Shown piece after piece: positions 45,739-55,400 of a stretch of 64,000 bases of DNA. The stretch lies in assembly GCA_014872785.1 (NCBI GenBank), contig WKFJ01000019.1, positions 51,824 through 115,823 of the forward strand. The letters run 5' to 3'. The stretch's first letter is position 1; each line of letters starts with the position of its first letter. The notes beneath the pieces were generated by a model, which was not told the DNA's origin, made no database searches, and saw only the letters and a list, made by a program, of their open reading frames with translations. This DNA comes from Alteromonadaceae bacterium (GTDB taxonomy: Bacteria > Pseudomonadota > Gammaproteobacteria > Enterobacterales > Alteromonadaceae). Both the position numbers and the translations under genes were made by a program.

Positions 45739-45746
45739 GACGGACA
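45739..45746 (-). promoter_or_regulatory. TGTCCGTC motif (site A)
   Basis: Exact minus-strand copy between the sigma gene and the anti-sigma-like gene, about 41 bp before ATG 45701; GTCAT lies 14 bases after GTCCGT. Confidence 0.6.
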
Positions 45747-45764
45747 AACTCATTTTATTTAACA

Positions 45765-46577
45765 CTATGCTTCAAAATTAAAACCGTGCTCTTGGAATAC
45801 AATACGAATTTTCTTTAGCGTATTTTTTAAACGGTATTCCACGTTATGTCTTGCGTCGCCCAACAATCTCGCAGCCTCTGACAAGCTTTTTCGCTCTTGA
45901 TATACAAGTTTCAATACAAGAATCTCTTTCGGTTCGAGCACCAGCTTGTTTCGAATTTCCGCAAGAGCTTCTGAAATCTCTTGCGTGTTTTTAACATCCT
46001 GACCAAGACAAATTTTGCTCAACACACTGAAAAATAATTCTAACTCCTGATTAGATAGAACTTTTTCAGGTGTTTTGTTCGTTGTATCCGGTAGATCATC
46101 GTAAAAGGCGTCGTCTACGGATACTCTTGTTGGCTTCTCCACTTCCTTGCCACATTTGGCATGGCGAACCTTTATTTCTGTACATATATTTTTAATGTCC
46201 GCCAAATCAAACTCTGGGCTACTGAGTCTGAAACAAATTTCATTGGCGTCCAACGAATAACAACACAGATATTTGTGTGTTGTGACCCACAGTTGTCCCA
46301 GTTTCTTCAACCACTCAGGTGGACGACATCGACCAAATCTAGAAACGGCAGCATCTTTGATAAGATTTGTCGCAACCGTAATTAAATAAGCATGTGGATA
46401 GGAGATTTCTCCTTGCTTGTTAAGGCGTTCGAAATCATTTTCTGTAATTTTTGATATGACGTCGGTGACCGTCTGGTGAGCCAAGTCCTGGTCGGTTGGA
46501 AAATATTTAATTGCCACCCTATCCAGCGCTTGAATCACCTGCCTGTCACTATCGAATAATACCTTTTGCCAATCCAT
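45765..46577 (-). CDS. ECF sigma factor with a Cys-rich linker
   Basis: 270 residues. Region 2 (about 1-82) shows DQDLAHQTVTDVISKI and YLITVATNLIKDAAVSR, the core-binding and -10 helices. Region 4 (about 206-262) shows LVLEPKEILVLKLVYQERKSLSEAARLLGDARHNVEYRL, with the HTH. Between them is an unusually long linker of about 120 residues with six cysteines at 84, 105, 106, 115, 132 and 142, possibly a metal or redox site. ECF linkers are normally 20-50 residues. Some ECF factors (group ECF43, as EcfP in Vibrio) are controlled by a Thr kinase, which would fit the kinases downstream; I cannot place this protein in a group by eye. Confidence 0.85.
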   Translation of the reverse strand: MDWQKVLFDSDRQVIQALDRVAIKYFPTDQDLAHQTVTDVISKITENDFERLNKQGEISYPHAYLITVATNLIKDAAVSRFGRCRPPEWLKKLGQLWVTTHKYLCCYSLDANEICFRLSSPEFDLADIKNICTEIKVRHAKCGKEVEKPTRVSVDDAFYDDLPDTTNKTPEKVLSNQELELFFSVLSKICLGQDVKNTQEISEALAEIRNKLVLEPKEILVLKLVYQERKSLSEAARLLGDARHNVEYRLKNTLKKIRIVFQEHGFNFEA

Positions 46578-46631
46578 CGCCTGTGTAATTTCAGTTTCTT
46601 GTTAAAAAAGTAATCATCCTTTAAATGCTAT

Positions 46632-48131
46632 TTAACGGTGGTCAATTGCGATCGTCTCGTAATCGAGTTGTCCTAAATTATTTCGATGATAATCTTTTAT
46701 TGCGTTAGAAAATGCTCTTGAGGTAGTACCCTGTCCACCGCTTCTACATAAAGTTGGTAGGCGTTCCACGATGTTCTGTAAGTCTGAGCGCTTCATCGCA
46801 TGTTTAAAACTTAATAAATGGAATCTCTCGAAACCTCTAGAATTATCAAGACTAATGACCGGTGGATTTCCGTTAATAGAAGGGACACGTTTTATGCGTC
46901 TAGAGTGCTCTATAGACAAACAACTACCGTCTATACTGTAAAACTGACCATGAGTGTTTTCATAAATTAGATACTCTTCACGTCCTTTTGTTGAGTACTC
47001 GATAGCAAAGCAATCGTTCTCGTTTAAAATTGGCGTTTTAGATGATGTTTCCCCTAGCGCCCATGGGTCTCTTCTATCACAATATGAAGAGCGTTTAGGA
47101 AGTCTAAATTCAAAATTTTCTATTAGATCTGCTTTGCGCGCAGAGCTAGCTTGAGTTGTCGTTCGGGTTGGCTTGCCGTTATTTCTAATTGGCATTCCAA
47201 TGTATGCCTGTGTATCTATACCTTTCGCTCGCTCTCCTGATTCCTTAAATTTAATTGAAACGTTCATCATCGAAAGCTTCGCACGGCGGTCTATGTTAAA
47301 AAATTCATACGCCATCACCGCATTTGCTGTATCGAGTTTGTCACTTAATTCAACTTCCTGGAATCTAGATAAATAGTTGTCAACTAAATTGACTACGGTC
47401 TTAACGTCACTATTAACATCTTCAATAGGCTTGGTGAAAAGTTTTAGTTCTGGATACGTTCCAGACGCTAACAAACAACTTAGGTTGTGTGATACATACT
47501 GAGCAAGAAGGTCGCTTTCTCCACTGGAAAATGGTCTACTGCGCAAGCCTTGCAGATACGGATCTTTTTCCTCGTCATTCAATGCTCTTTCTTGCCCAGC
47601 AGTTAACGCACCACTCCATTTTGTGGATATTCCCTGAACCCATTGATCTGGATTTTCCGCCTCCATTGCTCGGATCCTAATGGTGTAGTCTCCCGTTACT
47701 GATGACTTATCAACTTCCAAACCGATGTAATAACGAATATCTGTTTCAGTATCACAACTCAGTCGTGTGAGGCTCCTATGATGAGTATTCCTGTAATCTA
47801 ATTGTCTTCGCACTAGCTTCACATTGCGGTTCGCTAAGAGGTTATCCATTAACTGGCTGCGGATATCTGCTACTAAACCATTGATATCAGGTGAGATTTG
47901 TTCATTTTTCATTGATACAATGAGAATTGGTTCATTTTTAAACTTTGGTACTTCCCCTATATTTTTAGCAAGATAATCAGTCAATTCATTGTTGATCCAC
48001 TGATATAGTTCACCAGAAGCAGGCGTTACTCTATTATTCGATTCACGGGAGGTATTAGATGCTGAAGGTGTAGACCCGCATCCAAAGACCATCAATGAAG
48101 CTAATAAGGAAATGGTGGCAAGTTTTCTCAT
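46632..48131 (-). CDS. Lipoprotein with possible CsgG/TolB-N-like domain
   Basis: 499 residues, lipobox MVFGC (lipid on Cys18). Residues about 60-190 have an alternating pattern (PILIVSMKNEQISPDINGLVADIRSQLMDNLLANRNVKLVRR, YYIGLEVDKSSVTGDYTIRIRAMEAE) like the CsgG/FlgO/TolB N-terminal fold found in outer-membrane assembly proteins. The C-terminal half (about 270-499) is unfamiliar and has several Cys (YCDRRDPW, NDCFAI, SCLSIE, TLCRSG). It lies 15 bp after the caspase gene and 54 bp before sigma. The fold is a suggestion. Confidence 0.72.
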   Translation of the reverse strand: MRKLATISLLASLMVFGCGSTPSASNTSRESNNRVTPASGELYQWINNELTDYLAKNIGEVPKFKNEPILIVSMKNEQISPDINGLVADIRSQLMDNLLANRNVKLVRRQLDYRNTHHRSLTRLSCDTETDIRYYIGLEVDKSSVTGDYTIRIRAMEAENPDQWVQGISTKWSGALTAGQERALNDEEKDPYLQGLRSRPFSSGESDLLAQYVSHNLSCLLASGTYPELKLFTKPIEDVNSDVKTVVNLVDNYLSRFQEVELSDKLDTANAVMAYEFFNIDRRAKLSMMNVSIKFKESGERAKGIDTQAYIGMPIRNNGKPTRTTTQASSARKADLIENFEFRLPKRSSYCDRRDPWALGETSSKTPILNENDCFAIEYSTKGREEYLIYENTHGQFYSIDGSCLSIEHSRRIKRVPSINGNPPVISLDNSRGFERFHLLSFKHAMKRSDLQNIVERLPTLCRSGGQGTTSRAFSNAIKDYHRNNLGQLDYETIAIDHR

Positions 48132-48146
48132 GATCTCGTTTCCTTC

Positions 48147-49538
48147 TTATCGAGTTACATTTGTTATAATTTTTCCAATCCAAACGCCATCAGAGTCACC
48201 GCTAGAGCTTTGACTTTGATTTCTATTAGACTCCACTGATATACCGCGCGACCTTATCTCAATCTCTTTCATACCAACGGCATCCAAACCTACGACGACT
48301 TCTTTTAAGTTGCCATTGGCATCGCGTCCAAACGTACTTTTCTCGTATAAATTGAGTGGTTCTTTTGTCAACAGTGCCACGGTCAAGTTTTTCCCTAGTG
48401 GATCCGACGCTTTTAAAACAAAGTCTAAGTCGTTAGACGTCGTGAATCGTCCTTTTCTGACAAAGTTGTCTTGTTGAAACTCATTTGGAAATAACACAAT
48501 TGGTACATCGTTAGCATCAACACTTACCACGTTTAAATATCCGCTAGAGGGCACGTTTATATCTAAAACAATTTGGTCGCCTTTACGATATTTGGACTTG
48601 TTAGATGAGACTGATAACTTGCTGGGTACGAAGCTTTCGATTGCTTCGAATTCTTGCCAAATTATTCCTTCATTCTCTACTTTACGATAGCCAAGTATCT
48701 TATTTTGTAGTCGGGTATTGCCTGAGAGTTGCGGTGTGAAACGATTCCCTTGATGAGTCAAATCCGCGACATACTTCACGACGGATTGATGCAGTTTCTT
48801 AGGTGTTATACCTTTGTCTTTGCTGTTGAGCGACTTTTTAACTGCGCCAACAAGACCAAGTGTGAAATAACTCCCATTTCTTCCTGCTAAAGCATATTCG
48901 GTATCTCTAGCGGCAGAAAGAGCAACGAAATTGTCGCTCGACTTAGCTTCTTCGATTGCGATGCCTTTGGACTCTCCTCTAGGCATACCTGGGTAGCTCA
49001 GAAACTTCGTTCTAGTATTACTCTGTCCAAATGCGGGGATGGTTAACCCGCGAGTCGATGTACCGCTCTGACAGGCATCAACAAACACATAAACATTGTC
49101 TGAACGTATATTTTTTAGTGCCTTATTTACATCATCGTCAAGGATATAACCTTTGGCTCGACCTCCAGTAACATTGAAATCATGGGCAACCCAAAACTCG
49201 TCAAGACCATCCTCTTCGTCACCATTTCTGTCTTTCATTTGACTGCCATGGCCACTAAAATATATTAATACACGGTCGTTCTTCGAGGAGCCCTGCGATA
49301 GCCACTTCAGTTCGAACTTGATATTTTTTTCAGTCGCCTCGCTATTCTCCAAAATCTTAATATCAGTAAAACCAAGTTGCTTTACTGTTTGGTGCATATT
49401 TTTGATATCTAGGTCAATTCCTGGCAGGTCATTTCTAGGGTCTTGGTGTTTTCCGACACCTATGAGAAGGGCTTTGTCTTCAGCGAATACACTGTTGACA
49501 AAAAACAATAATACTATCGATTTTATCAAGTTGTTCAT
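48147..49538 (-). CDS. Secreted caspase-like (peptidase C14) protein with DUF4384-like tail
   Basis: 463 residues, signal peptide cleaved near VFAE (19). The p20-like caspase domain (about 22-270) has ALLIGVGKHQ, catalytic His97 in YFSGHGSQ and Cys156 in FVDACQSGT, plus an acidic DEEDGLDEF loop as in calcium-dependent metacaspases. The C-terminal part (about 300-420: LSVSSNKSKYRKGDQIVLDINVPSSGYLNVVSVDANDVPIVLFPNEFQ) is a DUF4384-like domain. First gene of the sigma unit, with the shared motif 50 bp upstream. Substrates are unknown; the sibling DUF4384 protein or the anti-sigma are candidates (inference). Confidence 0.9.
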   Translation of the reverse strand: MNNLIKSIVLLFFVNSVFAEDKALLIGVGKHQDPRNDLPGIDLDIKNMHQTVKQLGFTDIKILENSEATEKNIKFELKWLSQGSSKNDRVLIYFSGHGSQMKDRNGDEEDGLDEFWVAHDFNVTGGRAKGYILDDDVNKALKNIRSDNVYVFVDACQSGTSTRGLTIPAFGQSNTRTKFLSYPGMPRGESKGIAIEEAKSSDNFVALSAARDTEYALAGRNGSYFTLGLVGAVKKSLNSKDKGITPKKLHQSVVKYVADLTHQGNRFTPQLSGNTRLQNKILGYRKVENEGIIWQEFEAIESFVPSKLSVSSNKSKYRKGDQIVLDINVPSSGYLNVVSVDANDVPIVLFPNEFQQDNFVRKGRFTTSNDLDFVLKASDPLGKNLTVALLTKEPLNLYEKSTFGRDANGNLKEVVVGLDAVGMKEIEIRSRGISVESNRNQSQSSSGDSDGVWIGKIITNVTR

Positions 49539-49847
49539 TGTGCGTTCCAGTTACTTGTGTGTTGTTAAATCATCCAAATTGAAAGACGGACAACTTTTGC
49601 TTTTTACAGAAATATAGCAGCAAAAAAAAAATGTAGCAGATTATTACTGACATTTTGTCCATTTTTTGTGAAAGAAATGAGTATTTTTCAAGCTTTTGCC
49701 GTTGAAGCAATTTTTAGCTGGCGTGTAATAATGAGACGGGCTACAACGATAAGGACACTTTAGTAACCAAAGGAATTTATGACGGTAAAGAACCTAGCAG
49801 AACGGGTAATTATCGAAACTATTATTTTTCGATTTCATAAAGATCTT
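49539..49847. other. 309-bp intergenic region between caspase and cyclase genes
   Basis: Holds the shared motif at 49585-49592, an A-run (49621-49630), a TTGAAG/TAATAA promoter-like pair on the plus strand near 49703-49732 and a possible 36-codon frame at 49779-49889 that enters the cyclase gene antisense. No proven gene. Confidence 0.5.
49585..49592 (-). promoter_or_regulatory. TGTCCGTC motif (site C)
   Basis: Exact minus-strand copy about 50 bp before ATG 49538, the first gene of the caspase-lipoprotein-sigma unit. If sigma uses it, the sigma gene is autoregulated. Confidence 0.6.
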
Positions 49848-51923
49848 TTACACTTTTTGAGACAGACGCCAGCATTCTTCGTCTTCTGACCAAAACCCCT
49901 TGTTATACCAATCAAGAAGGACTTCAGCATCTCTAACAGTGTAACTTAATAGATTAGTAATGGGCTTATCCAAAGTGCCGGAGTCTTGTATCGATTTTAT
50001 TGCATTTAGCCATATATCTCTCTCATTCGCAGGAGCATCGTGACGTTTGTGAATAAACACCCATTTTGGATTCTGCCACCCCTTCAACCTTAGTCGAATT
50101 AGAGGCAACCAGCGTTCTTGTGACAACATTAAAGATACAAAATCCTCCGTCGCAAATACATCTGAACTGAATACTTTTGATAAGCTTTCAATTCGAGATG
50201 CATCATTAATGGGACTGCCAATGATCCCGAATTTCATCACACCACTGTTTTTTCCCAAGTGGCCAATAAACACTTCTCCGTAACTTATTCCCACGCCGGC
50301 ACCGATTTTTCCTCGGATCTGAGCCAGCGAATCACTACCAAGCCCCACGTAACTTGATTTAATCTCCAGTAATAACTTGTTGAAGATATTATCAAATTCC
50401 CTTTCTAGGTGATTCGCCGCCTGTTCAACAAGCTCTACCGTTTCAGTTTCGTTCTCGTCGAGTATAGGCCAATAAAATGTTATTTGGTCTCCCGAATAAC
50501 TTTCTAACCAGCCCGAAAATTCATTCTGAACAATACCGGTAACACTTTTGAAGTAGTAATTCAGGAACTTAAAGAGTATTTGCGGATTCTCCAGTTTTTC
50601 AGAAATCTCTGTATATGCTCTTAAGTCACTCAACAGCACTACTGCTGAAATTTTTCTATTTACATATTGCCCCAAATTGCCACCGACCATGACTTGCTTT
50701 TGGACTTCCATAGGTAAATAACTCTTCATTACACCGATAAATTTAGAGTTTTGATAAACTGCGACCGTGGAACCTATCGCAAACACCGATAAGAAAATAA
50801 GAACACCAAGAGAGAAGGGCCAAAGTTCTAACGACGTAATAAAGGGTGCAACGAAGTTAAAAACCAATGCAGCCATCAAAATGCCAAGTGAAAATCTAAT
50901 TCGTCCGTATAACACCGCAAAAGCCAATACCAGAGCAACCAAACCAAACACACTAAAAACAACAATCCAACTTGGTCTGATTGGCATGTCTTTTTTAATT
51001 AACGTCTCTGTGGCGTCCGCTAGAAAGTGAGCGCCTGAAATCAGTTTGTTATCAGTAAAATGATGGCTCAATGGGGTAAGGTGTAAATCAGTAGGCTCTG
51101 TAAGATTTGAAAACTGTAGGATAATTGCCTTACCGTCTAGCCTGACGTTTTTGCCAAGAGCGTCACATTGAGACCATTCAGATAAGGTTAAAACTGAACT
51201 CGGTTCTTGAAACTCTTCCAAGGACTTACTTTGTCTAACTCTGATACAAGAGTCTGTAGAGCACTGAAAAAGTCCTTCTGAGAAATCATCGTGTTTTACC
51301 GCTGATATTCTATCAGCTAGCGCGGTGGCTCCTGAGTTTTTATTGAGTAATTGGTGGCGCAAAATACTGCTAGTTCCTGATTCGCTCATTTTAGCTGCGC
51401 TTAAATCAACATATTGATAACGACGTTGAAAGCCAAAGTCTATGAACGGCGAAACAAATACGCTTAGAGGCACGTTATTGTATGGTTTCGGCATGAGAAC
51501 TCTTGAGAGTTCCTCTTGCGTCAAAATTGACAACGGGCGCATGTCGAGTTCATTTTTCCACTTGATTTCAGCGCCGTTGAGACATTCAGCAATTCGCGTA
51601 ATGTTATTATATTCGTATAGAGTACCGTCGAACAAAACAGCCTCCGCTCCTTGAGCAATAAGTCTTTTTATTGCTAGTGCGTATAACCCTATTGTTTGTT
51701 TTCTGGATATTGAAAAGGGGACTCCATCATCTAAATACAGTATCGACGTATGTGTCCATGAATCTCTCGGTGTTTGGGTTAGTACCCAATCGTGATAAAG
51801 ATCATCAACGTTAATCCCCATGTACTCGGAGATAAAAGTACTAAATGACACAGACGCAAAAACAACAGACAAGCACATTATCCATTTGCGAATAGATATA
51901 TTTAACGTGCTTTTACGAATCAC
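49848..51923 (-). CDS. CHASE2 - class III nucleotide cyclase
   Basis: 691 residues. After a signal/membrane helix (about 14-33) comes a periplasmic CHASE2 sensor domain (about 35-300), three membrane helices (about 310-385) and a cytoplasmic class III adenylate/guanylate cyclase domain (about 425-600): LLSDLRAYTEISE with the first metal-binding Asp, WLESYSGDQITFYW with the second, and KFGIIGSPINDASRIESL with the transition-state Asn/Arg. The purine-specifying residues do not let me say cAMP or cGMP. The start is GTG immediately after the TGA of the upstream gene, so it is translationally coupled. A C-terminal helical tail follows. Confidence 0.9.
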   Translation of the reverse strand: MIRKSTLNISIRKWIMCLSVVFASVSFSTFISEYMGINVDDLYHDWVLTQTPRDSWTHTSILYLDDGVPFSISRKQTIGLYALAIKRLIAQGAEAVLFDGTLYEYNNITRIAECLNGAEIKWKNELDMRPLSILTQEELSRVLMPKPYNNVPLSVFVSPFIDFGFQRRYQYVDLSAAKMSESGTSSILRHQLLNKNSGATALADRISAVKHDDFSEGLFQCSTDSCIRVRQSKSLEEFQEPSSVLTLSEWSQCDALGKNVRLDGKAIILQFSNLTEPTDLHLTPLSHHFTDNKLISGAHFLADATETLIKKDMPIRPSWIVVFSVFGLVALVLAFAVLYGRIRFSLGILMAALVFNFVAPFITSLELWPFSLGVLIFLSVFAIGSTVAVYQNSKFIGVMKSYLPMEVQKQVMVGGNLGQYVNRKISAVVLLSDLRAYTEISEKLENPQILFKFLNYYFKSVTGIVQNEFSGWLESYSGDQITFYWPILDENETETVELVEQAANHLEREFDNIFNKLLLEIKSSYVGLGSDSLAQIRGKIGAGVGISYGEVFIGHLGKNSGVMKFGIIGSPINDASRIESLSKVFSSDVFATEDFVSLMLSQERWLPLIRLRLKGWQNPKWVFIHKRHDAPANERDIWLNAIKSIQDSGTLDKPITNLLSYTVRDAEVLLDWYNKGFWSEDEECWRLSQKV

Positions 51924-52346
51924 TCAGTTTTCAGTCTCTAGTGGCTTTTTCAAGTGAACGTTTGTCTCTAGGCCGCCACCGGCAGAATCTACAGACTTCC
52001 AAATTTTGCAATTAAATTTAATTAATTGCTCATTGACCGTCCTTTCGCATTCCTTACCATCTTCAAATACATTGCAGGTAAATGATTCTGGTGTCCCTTT
52101 GGGGAATTCACTCATATAAATAAGATTCAAATTTCGAGGGCTAAGATTTTGGCAAAATGTGTTTTGTCCCCCTGAATGCAACCAAATACTGCCATTCTTA
52201 GGGATAAATATTTGTAACGTTGTACTCAACCTAGCCTCGGGAGAAGATTTATCGCGCTTTATCTCCCAACCATTTGTAGCCTTAGCATGAGGAGCCACGT
52301 TAATACAACCAAGTAACAATAAAACCAGACGCATTTTCTGACTCAT
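51924..52346 (-). CDS. Small secreted protein of unknown function, coupled to the cyclase
   Basis: 140 residues from ATG 52346 (a GTG at 52361 is also possible). A signal peptide (MRLVLLLLGCINVAPHAKA) is followed by a beta-rich domain with five cysteines in the mature part (NTFCQNL, FTCNVFEDGKECE, KFNCKIW). The motif FIPKNGSIWLHSGGQNTFCQNL could bind a small ligand. Its stop abuts the cyclase GTG start, so it may present a signal to the CHASE2 domain (inference). Family not recognised. Confidence 0.65.
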   Translation of the reverse strand: MSQKMRLVLLLLGCINVAPHAKATNGWEIKRDKSSPEARLSTTLQIFIPKNGSIWLHSGGQNTFCQNLSPRNLNLIYMSEFPKGTPESFTCNVFEDGKECERTVNEQLIKFNCKIWKSVDSAGGGLETNVHLKKPLETEN

Positions 52347-52414
52347 TTTCAAAAATACCACTCAACACTCCAACTTATTGTTTCACTAATTCTATTACGT
52401 CCAAATATAGACCA

Positions 52415-55400
52415 TTAATCAGGAGTCATTTGAAGAGGTTCACGACCTGAAACCATATTTATCACTATAGGCATTGGCGCAAATACCGGGATGTCATCCT
52501 CACGGGTACCGTATCTAACCCTTTGAATGCCATCATTCCGGCTAGAATTGAAATTGCTCTCGGAACTATTTCTTATGTACCAATAAGACGTCGATGGTCT
52601 TCTTACTGCAATATCGGCACTCCCGTCTCCATCATAGTCTGCAGGCACAGGAATATCGTCTTCGCTTGTGCCAAACCTTATCCGACTTATGCCATCGTTA
52701 TTGAAAGTCAAAGGATCGTTCCCACCTGAATTTAAGATGTACCAATATTGAGACGAGGGTCTTCTAATAGCTATATCTGTTCTGCCGTCACCATCGTAGT
52801 CTGCCGGTACCGGAATATCCTCCGCTCTCGATCCAAATCCACGCCGTGTAATACCGTCTGATTGATTAGTTAAGCGGTCTACACCGCTTGAATTAAATAT
52901 GTACCACAATGCTGTGGAAGGCCTTCTTACAGCGATATCGGCTTTACCATCCCCATCGTAGTCAGCTGGTAAAGGAATGTCTTCATTACGTAGACCAAAA
53001 ATTTTTCTCGTAATACCATCTGAGAAGCCAGTTAGGGGATCTCTACCCGATGAGTTTCTTACATACCAGTACTTAGTAGAAGGCCTACGCACTGCCAAGT
53101 CAGCCTTACCGTCACCGTCATAATCTGCTACTACGGGAATGTCCTCTTCTCTAGTGCCAAACCTCACCCGAGTAATACCGTCGGAATTTCCAGAGATACG
53201 GTCAACTCCCGAGGAGTTTAAAATATACCAATACTGCGTAGATGGTCGCCTTACCGCAATATCCATGATTCCATCTCCGTCATAGTCAGCGACAACAGGT
53301 ATGTCTTCCGCTCTTTGGCCAAACACTATACTCCTTGAATCGCCAGAAGCTGATTGTAATGTATACCATGTTTGATTTGACTTTCGCCTAACGCTGACTT
53401 CATTGTATCCGTCTCCGTCATCAAAGACTGTTATTACAGGCTCTGTACTGGAGCCTTCAAACGCAGGTAAGACAAGATTATCAATCCAAGACTTATCTTC
53501 ACCGGTAGAGACGCTACCATCTTTAGCGTATTCCCAAATTAATTCATGTTGTCCTGCCGATATTTCATAATTAACTTCAAACCAATCGAGCTGTCCTGAC
53601 CACCGTTGAATCAGTTCTCCATCGACGTAAAACCGCAGATAGTCGTAATTATATTCACTACTAACCTTGGCATAAAAGGTCAAGGTTCCAGCACTAAATA
53701 CCTTATTAATACTAATCTGACTCTGTTGGCTATGAGTTATAGCAGCTGAACTTAAACTACTATTATCTTGAAAACCTTCCGAATTATCGATTGACCACGG
53801 ATACTGAGATGAATTGTCAAATACACTCAAATCGCTATTATTATTGAAATCAATTTCAACGTGCTCACCCGAGGCATCAACTTGGGGGAAATGAACATTA
53901 TCCAGCCACACTGTATCTGAACCACCGTCCCAAATACGATCTTTTGAATACTGCCACGTAAATACGTTTTCCCCTGCACTTACTTCATAAGAGACCTCAG
54001 TCCAATCTATTTCTCCCGACCAGCTATCAACTAACTCTCCGTTGATGAAAAACGACAAGAAATCCCAAGACTGCTCTGTAGAAACTTTGACACTGAAGCG
54101 TATTTCTCCGGCATCCATTCGCCCGCGATATTGGACGACAGTTCTTCCCAACCCTTCTATATCAGGCGATTGCAATGAATAACTGCCTTCTTGTGCGTTT
54201 TCGGTTGTGACAAACCACGGGTCACTACTTACTGCATTACCCCCAACAGACCAACTATTTAACAATTCGTTAGGCTCAAAACTGAAAAAGGTATTGTTAC
54301 TCGCAGTGTTTAGTGGGATCGGAACCGAGCTAGCGCTAACCGGATCAGTGTCGGCTAAAAACTCTTCAAGGTTATTTGATAGGTCTTGGTCAGCATCTGC
54401 CGTCGGATTATAAGTGTCCGGGCCTATGCCAAAGTTATATTCATAGTAATCTGTTAACGTATCGCCATCAGAGTCGGCATTAGTCGGATCAGTACCGGCC
54501 AAATACTCTGTTAACGCAGTCAGACCATCATAATCATATATGTCTATGCTAGCATCTGACGCTCTGTAAGCATTTAACCCATATAATTCCTCCCATGCGT
54601 TTGGAATTCCATCGCCGTCTATATCGTCATCATTGACATTACTCGTGCCATCTCCATCAAGATCAGAGTACTCTATACTGCCGGCAATGTAGGTAATATT
54701 GTCAAGTACAACGAAGCTTCCACTCGAAGAGGGATTATCTTCATCTTGCTCATCACCCGTTGACAAGCGCCAAGTTTCAAATGCAACAGGCAGAGTACCT
54801 GTAAGCTGACTGGAAGACCAAAAACCTATGGAAGAACCAACAGTTCCGTCAATGTTTTCTGCACCAACCGACACATAAGGTAAAGACGCTAAATCAGGGT
54901 TTTCTCCGTAGACATAATAAATATTAGATGTCCCTTTTTCGATCCAAAGTTGAACATTGAATAACAGATCTGGATTGGAGTAAGCAGCAGCCTCTTTCCA
55001 TTCGACAATTAAATAATCGCTACAAGAAGAGCATCCGTAAACAGATTTCAAATCAAAATCGGAGATATACAGGTTACCATTTCCAGAATCAGTTGCACTC
55101 GTCCCATCTAAATTCAGATCTGTCCAAATTGGCGCAATGACACCAAGTGGCTCGCCCGCATTGGGCAGCTCAGCTATACTCAATGACGTTATGCTAGCAG
55201 AGCTCGCGAAGGAAACGAGCCCATTTGAAGAGACATATAGCTCATTGTAAGAAATTCCGTCGTACTCAACCGCTTGAGATAATGTATGTACGACATAGGT
55301 ATCATCACAACCAGTACCGCAATCAATTACTGATACTCCAAAATCACTCATCGAGAAATAGTAATCAATGCCAAATTGAGCCAAATCGTCTTGCGGTTTA

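Noticed and set aside
25683..49538. The kinase/caspase locus as a type VI secretion cluster
   Set aside because: Regulatory parts are similar, but no sheath, tube, spike, baseplate or membrane-complex gene is present.
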